From the NCBI GenBank assembly GCA_029207755.1, contig JARCOQ010000017.1:11952457-12016456 (forward strand): a DNA stretch of 64,000 bases, written 5' to 3'. A model generated the notes under the pieces. That model was not told the origin of the DNA, did no database searches, and saw only the letters and a program-made list of their open reading frames with translations. Shown here one piece after another: positions 48,432 to 60,607 of the stretch (position 1 is its first letter; every line of letters starts with the position of its first letter). Source of the DNA: Chamaea fasciata. Lineage: Eukaryota > Chordata > Aves > Passeriformes > Sylviidae. The position numbers and the translations under genes are program-made.

Positions 48432-51400
48432 CTAGGGGACATGCAGGGCACCCCAGGGACACCAAGGGGACAGCAAGAGCACCCCAAGGACAGCCAGGGC
48501 ACCCCAGGGACACCTAGGGGACAGCTAGGGCACCCTCAGGGACACCTAGGGGACAGCCAGGGCACTCCATGGACACGCGGGGCACTCCCAGGGACATCTA
48601 GAGGACCTCCAGTGCACCCCCAGGGACACCTAGGGGACAGCCAGGGAACCCCAGTTACATCCTGGGGACCCGCAGTGACACCTAGGGGACAGCCAGGGCA
48701 CTCCCAGGGACACCCGGGGCACCCCCAGGGACACCTAGGGGATAGCCAGGGCACCCCAGGGACAGCCAGGGCACCCCCAGAGAGACCTAAGAGACCGCCA
48801 GGGCACCCGCAGGGACAGCCAGGGCACTCCCAGGGACACCTTGGAGACAGGCAGGGCACCCCCAGGGACACCTAGGGGACAGCCAGGGCACCCCCAGGGA
48901 CAGCCAGGGCACCCTCAGGGCACCCCAGGGACACCCAGGGCACCCCAGGGACACGTAGGGGACAGCCAGGGCACCCCCAGGGATACCTAGGGGACAGCCA
49001 GGGCCCCTCCAGGGGCACCTAGAGGGATTCCCGGGCAACCCTAGGAACATGATCGGGACAGCCAGGGCACCCCAGGGACACCTAGGGGACAGCCAGGCCA
49101 CTCCCAGGGACACCCTGGGAACCCCCAGGGACACCCAGGGCACCCCAGAGACACCTAGGGGACAGCCAGGGCACTCTAGGGACACCTAGGGCACAGCAAG
49201 GGCCCCCCAGGGACATCTAGGGGACAGCCATGGCACCCCAGGTACTTCCAGGGCACCCCCAGGGACACCTAGGGGACAGCCAGGGCATCCCCAGGGACAC
49301 CCTGGGCACCCCGAGGAACACCTAGGGGACAGAAGGGCACTCCCAGGGACACGCTGGACACTCCCAGGGACACCCAGGGCACCCCCAGGGACACCTAGGG
49401 GACAGCACGGGCACCCCCAGGGACACCTAGGAGACAGCAAGGGCACCCCAGGGACTCCTAGGGGACAGCCATGGCACCCCAGGGACTTCCAGGGCACCCC
49501 CAGAGACACCTAGGGGACAGCCAGGGCACCATAGGGACACCTAGGGGACCTCCAGCGCACCCCCAGGGACACCAAGGGGACAGCCATGGCACCCCCAGGG
49601 ACACTAAGGGGACAGCAGGGCACCCCAGGGACAGCCAGAGCACCCCCAGGGACACCTAGGGGACAGCCAGGGCACCCTAGGGACACCTAGGGGACCACCA
49701 GGGCACCCCCAGGGACACCAAGGGGACAGCCATGGCACCTCCAGGGACACTTAGGGGACATGCAGGGCACCCCCAGGGACACCAGGGCACCCCCAGGGAC
49801 ACCTAGGGGACAGCCAGGGCGCCCCAGGGTGACACAGGACATCCCCAGGGACAGCTAGGGGGCAGCCAGCGCACCATAGGGACACCCATGGCACCCCCAG
49901 GGACAGCTAGGGGACACCCAGGGCACCCCCAGGGACACCTAGGGGACAGCCAGGGCACCCGAGGGACAGCCAGGGCGCCCCCAGGGACACCGAGGGGACA
50001 GGCACGGCACCCCCAGGGACACCTAGGGGACAGCACGCGCACCCCCAGGGACACCTAGGGGACATCAAAAGCACCCCAGGGACACCTAGGGGACAGCAAG
50101 GGCCCCCCAGGGACATCTAGGGGACAGCCATGGCACCCCAGGGACTTCCAGGGCACCCCCAGGGACACCTAGGGGACAGCCAGGGCATCCCCAGGGACAC
50201 CCTGGGCACCCCCAGGAACACCTAGGGGACAGCAAGGGCACTCCCAGGGACACCCTGGACACTCCCAAGGACACCCAGGGCACCCCCAGGGACACCTAGG
50301 GGACAGCCAGGGCACCCCCAGGGACAGCCAGGGCACCCCCAGGGCACCCCAGGGACAGCCAGGGCACCCTAGGGACAGCCAGGGCAGCCCCAGGGACACC
50401 TCGTGGACAGGCAGGGCACCCCCAGGGACACCTAGGGGACAGCCAGGGCACACCCAGGGACACTTAGGGGACAGACAAGGCACCCCCAGGGGACAGCCAG
50501 GGCGCCCCCAGGGACACCAGGCGGACAGCCAGGTCCCCCCCAGGGACACCTAGGGGACATCCATGGCACCCCAGGGACACCCTGGGAACCCCTAGGGACA
50601 CCTAGGGGACAGCCAGGGCAATCGCAGCGAAACCCTGGGCACTCCCAGGGACACGAAGGGCACCCCCAGGGACACCTAAGGGACAGCCGGGGCACCCCCA
50701 GGGAGACGTAGGGGACAGCCAGGGCACCCCCAGGGACACATAGGGGACAGCCAGGGCACCCCAGGGACAGCCAGGGCACCCCAAGGGACACCTAGTGGAC
50801 CTCCAGGGCACCCCCAGGGACAGCTAGGGGACAGCCAGGGCACCCTAGGGACAGCCACGGCTCCCCCAGGGACACCTAGGGGACAGCCAGGGCACCCCCA
50901 GGGACACCAAGGGGAAAGCCAGGGCACCCTAGGGACAGCCAGGGCTCCCCCAGGGACACCTAGCGTACAGCCAGGGCAACCCCAGGGACACCAAGGGGAC
51001 AGCCAGAGCACCCCAGGGACAGCCAGGATATCCGAAGGGACACCTAGGGGACAGCCAGGGCCCCCCCAGGGACACCCGGGGCACCCCCAGGAACACCTAG
51101 GGGACAGCCAGGGCACCCCAGGGAAAGCCAGCACACACCCAGGGACACCTAGAGGACAGCCAGGGCACCCCCAGAGACACCGAGGGCACAACCAGGGCAC
51201 CCTAGGGACAGCCAAGGCACCCCCAGGGACACCTAGGGGATAGGCAGGGCACTCCCAGGGACACCTAGGGGACAGCCAGGGTACTCCAGGGACAGCCAGG
51301 GAACCCCCAGGGACACCTAGGGCTCAGTCAGGGCACCCTCAGGGTCACCTATAGGACAGGCAGGGCACCCAAGGGACAGCCAGGGCATCCCCACGGACAC

Positions 51401-52353
51401 CAAGGAGACAGCCAGGGCACCCCAGGGACAGCCAGAGCACCCCCAGGGACACCTAGGGGACAGCCAGGGAACCCTAGGGACACCTAGGGGACCTCCAGGG
51501 GACCCCCAGGGACACCAAGGGGACAGCCATGGCACCTCCAGGGACACTTAGGGAACATGCAGGGCACCCCAGGGACACACAGGGCACCCCCAGGGACACC
51601 TAGGGGACAGCCAGGGAACACCAGTGACACCCTGGGGACCCCCAGGGACACCTAGGGGACAGTCAGGGCACTCCCAGGGACACAAGGGCACCCCCAGGGA
51701 CACCTAGGGGACAGCCAGGGCACCCCAGGGACAGCCAGGGCACCCCTAGGGACACCTGGGGGACAGCCAGGGCAGCCTAGGGACAGCCAGGGCAACCCCA
51801 GGGCACCCCAGGGACGGCCAGAACACCCTCAGGGACACATAAGGACAGCCAGGGAACCCCAGGGACAGCCAGGGCACCCCCAGGGACACCTAGGGGACAG
51901 GCAGGGCACCCCCAGGGACACCAAGGGAACAGACAGAGCACCCCAAGGACAGCCAGGTCACCCCCAGGGACACCTAGGGGACAGCACGGACACCCCCAGG
52001 GACACCTAGGGGACAGCAAGAGCAGCCCAGGGACACCTAGGGGACAGCAAGGGCCCCACCAGGGACACCTAGGGGACAGCCAGGGCACCCCCAGGGATGC
52101 CCTGGGCACCCCCAGGAACACCTAGGGGACAGCCAGGGCACTCCCAGGGACACACTGGGCACTCCCAGGGACACCCAGGGCACCCCCAGGGACACCTAGG
52201 GGACAGCCAGGGCACCCTAGGGACAGCCAGGGCACCCCCAGAGACACCGAGGGCACAACCAGGGCACCCTAAGGACAGCCAAGGCACCCCCAGGGACACC
52301 TAGGGGACAGGCAGGGCACCCCCAGGGACACCTAGGGGATAGCCAGGGTACCC
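48432..52353. repeat. Higher-order repeat, copy B (3,922 bp)
   Basis: The second copy of the 44,208-48,129 segment, separated from it by a 302-bp spacer (48,130-48,431) that is itself minisatellite with the same variants. The single base difference found (A at 50,916) argues mildly that the two copies are physically distinct. The near-identity implies a very recent event or a consensus artefact. Confidence 0.93.
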
Positions 52354-53273
52354 CAAGGGTCACCTAGGGGACAGGCAGGGCACCCCCAGGGAGCGCCAGG
52401 GCACCCCCAGGACGCCGCAGGGACACCCAGGACACCCACTGGGACACCAAGGGGACAGCCAGGGTACCCCCAGGGACACCTAGGGGACAGCCAGGGCACG
52501 CCAGGGACACTTAGGGCACAGCCAGGGCACCCTAGGGAAAGCCAGGGCACCCCCAGGGACACCAGGGCACCCACAGGGACACCTAGGGGACAGCCAGGGC
52601 ACCCCAGGGACAGCCAGGGCACCCCCAGGGACACCTAGGGGACAGACAGGGCACCCTAGGGACACCTAGGGGACCTCCAGGGCACCCCCAGGGACACCAA
52701 GGGGACAGCCATGGCACCCCCAGGGACACCTAGGGGACAGGCAGGGCACCCCAGGGACACCCAGGGCACCCCCAGGGACACCTAGGGGACAGCCAGGGAA
52801 CCCCAGTGACACCCTGGGGCCCCCCACCGACACCTAGGGGACAGTCAGGGCACTCCCAGGGACAGCCAGGGCACCCCCAGGGACACCAAGGGGAGAGCCA
52901 GGGCACACCAAGGGACACCAAAGAGACAGCCAGGGCTCCCCCAGGGACGCCTAGGGGACAGGCAGGGCACCCCAGCGACACCAAGGGGACAGCAAGAGCA
53001 CCCCAAGGACAGCCAGGGCACCCCCAGGGACACCTAGGGGACAGCCAGGGCACTCCTAGGGACACCCTGGGCACCCCCAGGGACACCTACGGGAAAGCCA
53101 GGGAACCCCCAGGGACACCTAGGGGACAGCCAGGGCACCCCAGGGACAGCCAGGGCACCCCCAGGGACACCTAGGGTACAGCCAGGGCACCCCCAGGGAC
53201 ACCAAGGGGACAGCCAGGGCACCCCGAGGGACACGTATGTGACATCCAGGGCACCCCAGGGACACCTAGGGAG

Positions 53274-53833
53274 AGCCAGGAACCCCCTGGGACAGCCAGC
53301 TCACCCCCTCGGCCCCCTCCACCTCCAGGAGCTATCAAAAGCCTCCTCAGGTTCTTTGATGCCTCAAATGGGCTGCCCAAACCTCCCGAATACCCTTCAA
53401 AGCACCCATAGCTGCACCCCGGACTCCCCCCAGACCCACCACAACCCAAAAACCCCCTCCAAGACAACTCAGGACCCCCAGGATCCCCCCAAATCCATGC
53501 CCCCCTCACCCTGAGGTCCCGTTTGAGCCGCTCCACGTTGCGGACTGGCACCAGCTCATCAAGCCCCAAGCACCAACACCTGCGGGACTGGGATGGACTG
53601 AGAGCACTGGGAGGGTGACCAGAGAAACCTGGGATGGACGAAGAGTAGACTGGGATGAACTGGGATGAACTGGCAGGCGTGTGGGGGTCCATGGTGGCCA
53701 CTCGGTGCCTTACTGATCTATACTGGGATGGGTCGGATGGCCCCAGGGGAGGGGGTGAGGCCACACTGGTCCAGACTGGGAGGGGTGTCACCATGGCGCC
53801 GGAGGCGGAGTCGAGGATACGAGCGAGGCAGTG
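53274..53833 (-). other. Non-repetitive island 2 inside the array
   Basis: A copy of island 1, displaced by 11,148 bp in the same orientation. By eye about 20 substitutions and no net indel separate them over some 490 bp. The similarity continues past the island into the array to about 54,100, where a 32-bp unit has been gained or lost. The Kozak-like ATG is at 53,794-53,792. A change near 53,358 (G here, C in copy 1) removes the stop that ends the frame in island 1, so the open frame runs further here, into minisatellite. Confidence 0.7.
53510..53579 (-). CDS. Putative 70-bp exon, copy 2 (unknown gene)
   Basis: Identical to the candidate exon at 42,362-42,431, including the acceptor 'cccgcag' and the donor 'gtgagg'. 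The phase would be 1 + 23 codons, so the exon would not be symmetric, and tandem inclusion of both copies in one transcript would shift the reading frame. That points either to two separate gene copies or to one copy being skipped. I cannot identify the family, and no neighbouring exon is convincingly visible inside the window. Confidence 0.33.
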
Positions 53834-55353
53834 ACACCTAGGGGACAGCCAGGGCACCCCCAGGGACACCTAGGGGACAGCCAGGGTACCCCAGGGACAC
53901 CTAGGAGACAGCCAGGAAACCCCTTGGAACACCTAGGGGATAGGCAGAGCACTCCCAAGGACACCTAAGGAACAGCCAGGGTACCCCAGGGACACCCAGG
54001 GCACCCCCAGGGACACCCAGGGCACCCCCAGGGACACCCAGGGCAGCCACAGGGACACCAAGGGGACCTCCAGGGCACCCCCAAGGACGCCCAGGGGACA
54101 GGCAGGGCACGCCCAGGGACACCTAGGGGACAGCCAGGGCATCCCCAGGGACACCTAGGGGATAGCCAGGGCACCCTCATGGACACCTAGGGGACCTCCA
54201 GGGCACCCCCAGGGACACTGAGGGCACAGCCTGGGCAGCCCAGGGCAACCCCAGGGACACCTAGGGGGCAGCCAGGGAACCCCAGTGACACCCTGGGCAC
54301 CCCCAGGGACACCTAAAGGACCTCCAGGGCACCCCCAGGGACAGCCAGAACACCCCCAGGGAAACCTAGGGGACAGCTAGGGCACCCCAGGAACAGCCAG
54401 GGCACCCCCAGGGACACCTAGGGGACAGCCAGGGCACCTCCAGGGACACGTACGGCACAGCCAGGGCACCATCAGGGACACCCTGGGCACCCCCAGGGAC
54501 ACCTATGGGACAGCCAGGGCACCCTACGGACAGCCAGGGCACCCCCAGAGACACCGAGGGCACATCCAGGGCACCCTAGGGACAGACAGGGCATCCCCAG
54601 GGACACCTGGGGGACAGCCAGGGCACCCCCAGGGACAGCCAGGGCACCCCCAGGGCACCCAGGGACAGCCAGGGCACCCACAGGGACACCAAGAGGACAG
54701 CCAAGGCACCCCCAGGGACAGCAAGGGCGCCCCCAGAGCGCCCCAGGGACACCCAGGGCACCCACAGGGACACCAAGGAGACAGCCAGGGCACCCCCAGG
54801 GACACCTAGGGGACAGCCAGGGCACCCCCAGGGACACCTAAGGGACAGCCACGGTACCCCAGGGACACCAAGGAGACAGCCAGGGTACCCCCAGGGACAC
54901 CTAGGGGACAGCCAGGGAACCCCAGTGACACCCAGGGGACCCCCAGCGACACCTAGGGGACAGCCGGGGCACCCCAGGGACACCCAGGGCACCCCCAGGG
55001 ACACCTAGGGGACAGTCAGGGCACCGCAGGGGAACCCAGGGCACCCCCAGGGACACCTAGGGGACAGCCAGGGCACCCTAGGGACAGCCAAGGCACCCCC
55101 AGGGACACCTAGGGGAGAGCCAGGGCACTCCAGGGACAGCCAGGGCAACCCCAGGGACACGAAGGGGACACCCAGGGCACCCTAGGGACAGCCAGGGAAC
55201 CCCCAGGGACACCCAGGGCACCCAAAGGGAGACCAAGGGCACAGCCAGGGTACCCACAGGGACACCTAGGGGACAGCCAGGGCACTCCAGGGACAGCCAG
55301 GGCACCCCCAGGGACACCTAGGGGACAGACAGGGCACCCCCAGGGACATCTAG

Positions 55354-58300
55354 GTGACCTCCAGGGCACGCCCAGGGACACCTAAGGGACAGCCAGGGCA
55401 CGCCCAGGGACACCTTGGGGACAGCCAGGACACCCTCGGGAAAGCCCGGGCACCCCCAGGGACACCTAGGGGACAGCCAGGGCACCCTAGGGACACCCAG
55501 GGCACCCCCAGGGACACAAGGTCACCCCCAGGGACACCTAGGTGACAGCCAGGGCACCCCAGGGACAGCCAGGGCACCCCCAGGGACACCTAGGGGATTG
55601 CCAGGGAACCCTAGGGACAGCCAGGGCACCCCCTGGGCACCCCAGGGACGGTCAGGGCACTCTCAGGGACACCTAGGGGACAGCCAGGGCACCCCAGGGA
55701 CAGAAAGGGCACCTCCAGGGACACCTAGGGAACAGGCAGGGCACCCCCAGGGACACCTAGGGGACAACCAGGGAACCCCCAGGGACACCTAGGGGTCAGT
55801 CAGGGCACCCCAGGGACACCCAGGGCACCCCCAGGGACACCTAGTGGACAGCCAGGGAACCCCAGTGATACCAGGGGACCCCAAGCGACACCTAGAGGAC
55901 AGTCAGGGCACTCCCAGGGACACCCTGGGCAACCCCAGGGACATCTAGAGGACGTCCAGGGCACCCCCAGGGACAGCCAGGGCACCCCCAGGGACACCAA
56001 GGGGACAGCCAGGGCACCCCAGGGACACCCAGGGCACCCCCAGGGACACCTAGGGGACAGCCAGGGCACCGCGAGGAGACCCAGGGCACCCCCAAGGACA
56101 CCTAAGGGACAGCCACGGTACCCCAGGGACACCAAGGGGACAGCCAGGGTACACCCAGGGACACCAAGGGGACAGCCAGGGCACCCCAGGGACAGCCAGG
56201 GCACCCCCAGGGACACCAAGGAGACAGCCAGGGCACCCCAGGGACACCTAGGTGACAGCCACGGCACCCCAGGGACAGCCAGGGTTCCCCCAGGGACAAC
56301 TAGGGGACAGGAAGGGCACCCCCAGGGACAGCCAGGGCACCCCCAGGGCGCCCCAGGGACACCCCGGGCACCCCCAGGGACACCAAGGGGACCTCCAGGG
56401 CACCCCCAAGGACACCTATGGGACAGCCAGGGCAGCCCCAGGGACAGCCAGGGCACCCCCAGGGCACCCCAGGGACACCCAGGGCACCCTCAGGGACACG
56501 TAGGGGACAGGCAGGACACCCCCAGGGACAGCCAGGGAACCCCCGGGGATGCCTAGAGGACAGCCAGGGCACCCCCAGGGACCCCTAGGGGACAGCCAGG
56601 GCACCCTAGGGACAGCCAGGGCTCCCCCAGGGACATTTAGGGGACAGGCAGGGCACCCCCAGGGACACCAATGGGACAGCCAGAGCACCCCAGGGACAGC
56701 CAGGGCAACCCCAGGGACACCTAGGGGACAGCCAGGGCACCCCCGGGACACCCAGGGCACCCCCAGGGACACCTAGGGGACAGCCAGGGCACCCTACGGA
56801 CAGCCAGGGCACCCCCAGAGACACCGAGGGCACATCCAGGGCACCCCCAGGGACAGCCAGGGCATCCCCAGGGCACTCCAGGGACAGCCAGGGCACCCCC
56901 AGGGACACCTAGGGCACAGCCAGGGCACCCCCAGGGACACAAGGGCACCCCCAGGGCACCCCAGGGACAGCCAGGGCACCCACAGGGACACGTAGGGGAC
57001 AGGCAGGACACCCCCAGGGACACCAAGGGGACAGCCAGAGCACCCCAGGGACAGCCAGGGCAACCCCAGGGACAACTAGGGGACAGCCAGGGCACCCTAG
57101 GGGCAGCCAGGGCACCCCCAGAGACACCGAGGGCACATCCAGGGCACCCCCAGGGACACCTAGGGGACAGGCAGGGCACCCACAGGGACAGCCAGGGCAC
57201 CCACAGGGACACCAATGGGACAGCCAGAGTACCCCCAGGGACACCTAGGGGACAGCCAGGGCACCCCCAGAGACAGCCAGGGCACCCCCAGGGCACCCCA
57301 GGGACAGCCAGGGAACCCCAGGGACACTTAGGGCACAGCCAGGGCACCCTAGGGACAGCCAGGGCACCCCCAGGGCACTCCAGGGACAGCCAGGGCACCC
57401 CCAGGGACACCTAGGGGAACACCAGGGAACACCCAGGGACACCTAGGGGTCAGGCAGGGCACCTCAGGGACAGCCAGGGCACCCCCAGGGACACCTAGGG
57501 GACAGCCAGGGAACCCCAGTGATACCAGGGGACCCCAAGCGACACCTAGAGGACAGTCAGGGCACTCCCAGGGACACCAAGGGGACAGCCAGGGCACCCC
57601 AGGGAAAGCCAGGGCACCCCCAGGGACACCTAGGGGACAGCCAGGGCACCGCGAGGAGAGCCAGGGCACCCCCAAGGACACCTAAGGGACAGCCACGGTA
57701 CCCCAGGGACACCAAGGGGACAGCCAGGGCACCCCCAGCGACACCAAGGGGACAGCCAGGGCACCACAGGGACAGCCAGGGCACCCCCAGGGACACCAAG
57801 GAGACAGCCAGGGCACCCCAGGGACACCTAGGGGACAGCCAGGGCACCCCAGGGACAGCCAGGGCTCCCCCAGGGACAACTAGGGGACAGGAAGGGCACC
57901 CCCAGGGACAGCCAGGGCACCACCAGGGCGCCCCAGGGACACCCCGGGCACCCCCAGGGACACCTAGGGGACCTCCAGGGCACCCCCAAGGACACCTATG
58001 GGACAGCCAGGGCAGCCCCAGGGACAGCCAGGACACCCCCAGGGCACCCCAGGGAAACCCAGGGCACCCTCAGGGACACGGAGGGGACAGGCAGGACACC
58101 CCCAGGGAAAGCCAGGGAACCCCCAGGGACGCCTAGAGGACAGCCAGGGCACCCCCAGGGACACCTAGGGGACAGGCAGGGCACCCTAGGGACACCAAGG
58201 GGACAGCCAGAGCACCCCAGGGACAGCCAGGGCAACCCCAGGGACACCTAGGGGACAGCCAGGGCACCCCCGGGACACCCAGGGCACCCCCAGGGACACC

Positions 58301-58710
58301 TAGGGGACAGCCAGGGCACCCTAGGGGCAGCCAGGGCATCCCCAGAGACACCGAGGGCACATCCAGGGCACCCTAGGGATAGCCAGGGCAGCCCCAGGGA
58401 CAACTATGGGACAGGCAGGGCACCCCCAGGGACACCCAGGGCACCCCCAGGGCACCCCAGGACCGCCAGGGAACCCCAGGGACACTTAGGGCACAGCCAG
58501 GGCACCCCTAGGGACAGCCAGGGCACCCCCCAGGGCACTCCAGGGACAGCCAGGGCACCCCCAGGGACACCTAGGGCACAGCCATGGGCACCCCCAGGGA
58601 CACCTAGGGGGACAGGCAGGGCACCCACAGGGACAGCCAGGGCTCCCCCAGGGACAGCCAGGGCACCCCCAGGGACACCAGGGCACCCACAGGGACACCA
58701 AGCGGACAAA
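55354..58710. repeat. Higher-order repeat of about 5.26 kb offset, copy 1
   Basis: This segment is matched at about 60,608-63,970. Matching landmarks give offsets of 5,254 (55,354 with 60,608), 5,261 (56,252 with 61,513), 5,262 (56,549 with 61,811) and 5,259 (58,702 with 63,961). The drift shows small net indels. The limits are approximate. Confidence 0.8.
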
Positions 58711-60607
58711 CAGGGCACCCCCAGGGACACCTAAGGCACAGCCAGGGCACTGCAGGGACAGCCAGGGCACCCCCAGGGACACCTAGGGGACAGCCAGGGA
58801 ACCACAGTGACACCCAGGGGACCCCCAGCGACACCTAGGGGACAGTCAGGACACTCCCCAGGGACACCCAGGGCACCCCCAGGGGACACCTAGGGGACAG
58901 CCGGGGCACCCCCAGGTGACACCCAGGGCACCTCCAGGGACACCTAGGGGACAGTCAGGGCACCGCAGGGGAACGCAGGGCACCCCCAGGGACACCTAGG
59001 GGACAGCCAGGGCACCCTAGGGACAGCCAAGGCACCCCCAGGGACACCTAGGAGACAGGCAGAGCACCCCCAGGGACACCTAGGGGACAGCCAGGGCACT
59101 CCAGGGACAGCCAGGGCAACCCCAGGGACACGAAGGGGACAACCGGGGCACCCTAGGGACAGCCAGGGAACCCCCAGGGACAGCCAGGGGACCCCCAAGG
59201 CGTCGCAGGGACACCCAGGGCAGCCAAAGGGAGACCAAGGGGACAGCCAGGGTACCCACAGGGACACCTAGGGGACAGCCAGGGCACTCCAGGGACAGCC
59301 AGGGCACCCCCAGGGACACCTAGGGGACAGACAGGGCACCCCCAGGGACATCTAGGTGACCTCCAGGGCACGCCCAGGGACACCTAAGGGACAGCCAGGG
59401 CACGCCCAGGGACACCTTGGGGACAGCCAGGGACACCCTCGGGAAAGCCCGGGCACCCCCAGGGACACCTAGGGGACAGCCAGGGCACCCTAGGGGACAC
59501 CCAGGGCACCCCCAGGGACACAAGGGCACCCCCAGGGACACCTAGGGGACAGCCAGGGCACCCCAGGGACAGCCAGGGCACCCCCAGGGACACCTAGGGG
59601 ATTGCCAGGGAACCCTAGGGGACAGCCAGGGCACCCCCTGGGCGCCCCAGGGACGGTCACGGCACTCTCAGGGACACCTTGGGGACAGCCAGGGCACCCC
59701 AGGGACAGAAAGGGCACCTCCAGGGACACCTAGGGGATAACCAGGGAACACCCAGGGACACCTAGGGGACAACCAGGGAACCCCCAGGGACACCTAGGGG
59801 TCAGGCAGGGAACCCCAGTGATACCAGGGGACCCCAAGCGACACCTAGAGGACAGTCAGGGCACTCCCAGGGACACCCTGGGTAACACCAGGGACATCTA
59901 AGAGGACGTCCAGGGCACCCCCAGGGACAGCCAGGGCACCCGCAGGGACACCAAGGGGACAGCCAGGGCACCCCAGGGACAGCCAGGGCACCCCCAGGGA
60001 CACCTAGGGGACAGCCAGGGCACCGCGAAGGGGAGCCAGGGCACCCCCAAGGACACCTAAAGGACAGCCACGGTACCCCAGGGACACCAAGGGGACAGCC
60101 AGGGAACCCCAGTGACACCCAGGGGACCCCCAGCGACACCTAGGGGACAGCCGGGTGCACCCCTGGGACACCCAGGGCACCCCCAGGGACACCTAGGGGA
60201 CAGTCAGGGCACCGCAGGGGAACCCAGGGCACCCCCAGGGACACCTAGGAGGACAGCCAGGGCACCCTAGGGACAGCCAAGGCACCCCCAGGGGACACCT
60301 AGGGGACAGGCAGAGCACCCCCAGGGACACCTAGGGGAGAGCCAGGGCACTCCAGGGACAGCCAGGGCAACCCCAGGGACACGAAGGGGGACACCCAGGG
60401 CACCCTAGGGACAGCCAGGGAACCCCCAGGGACAGCCAGGGCACCCCCAGAGCGTCGAAGGGACACCCAGGGCACCCAAAGGGAGACCAAGGGGACAGCC
60501 AGGGTACCCACAGGGACACCTAGGGGACAGCCAGGGCACTCCAGGGACAGCCAGGGCACCCCCAGAGGACACCTAGGGGACAGACAGGGCACCCCCAGGA
60601 CATCTAG

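Larger units (their letters stand above)
42686..53273. repeat. GC-rich 32-bp minisatellite array, central block
   Basis: About 10.6 kb of the same imperfect 32-bp unit. Recurrent variants include a 'ccaaggggacagcc' form (CCTAGG lost), a 'cctccagggcac' form, and 'gccatggcac' forms. Variant order is shared between distant places, revealing nested duplications: a near-perfect 4,224-bp offset pair, a 900-bp offset pair (44,971-45,110 with 45,871-46,010, itself carried into the second 4,224-bp copy), and a weaker relation between 43,440-43,780 and about 47,550-47,720. Unit order rather than unit sequence therefore records the array's growth. No coding capacity is accepted. Confidence 0.97.

Noticed and set aside
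42126..53273. Possible CRISPR array because of short repeats
   Set aside because: There are no unique spacers; the repeats are contiguous and degenerate, and the host is clearly a vertebrate.
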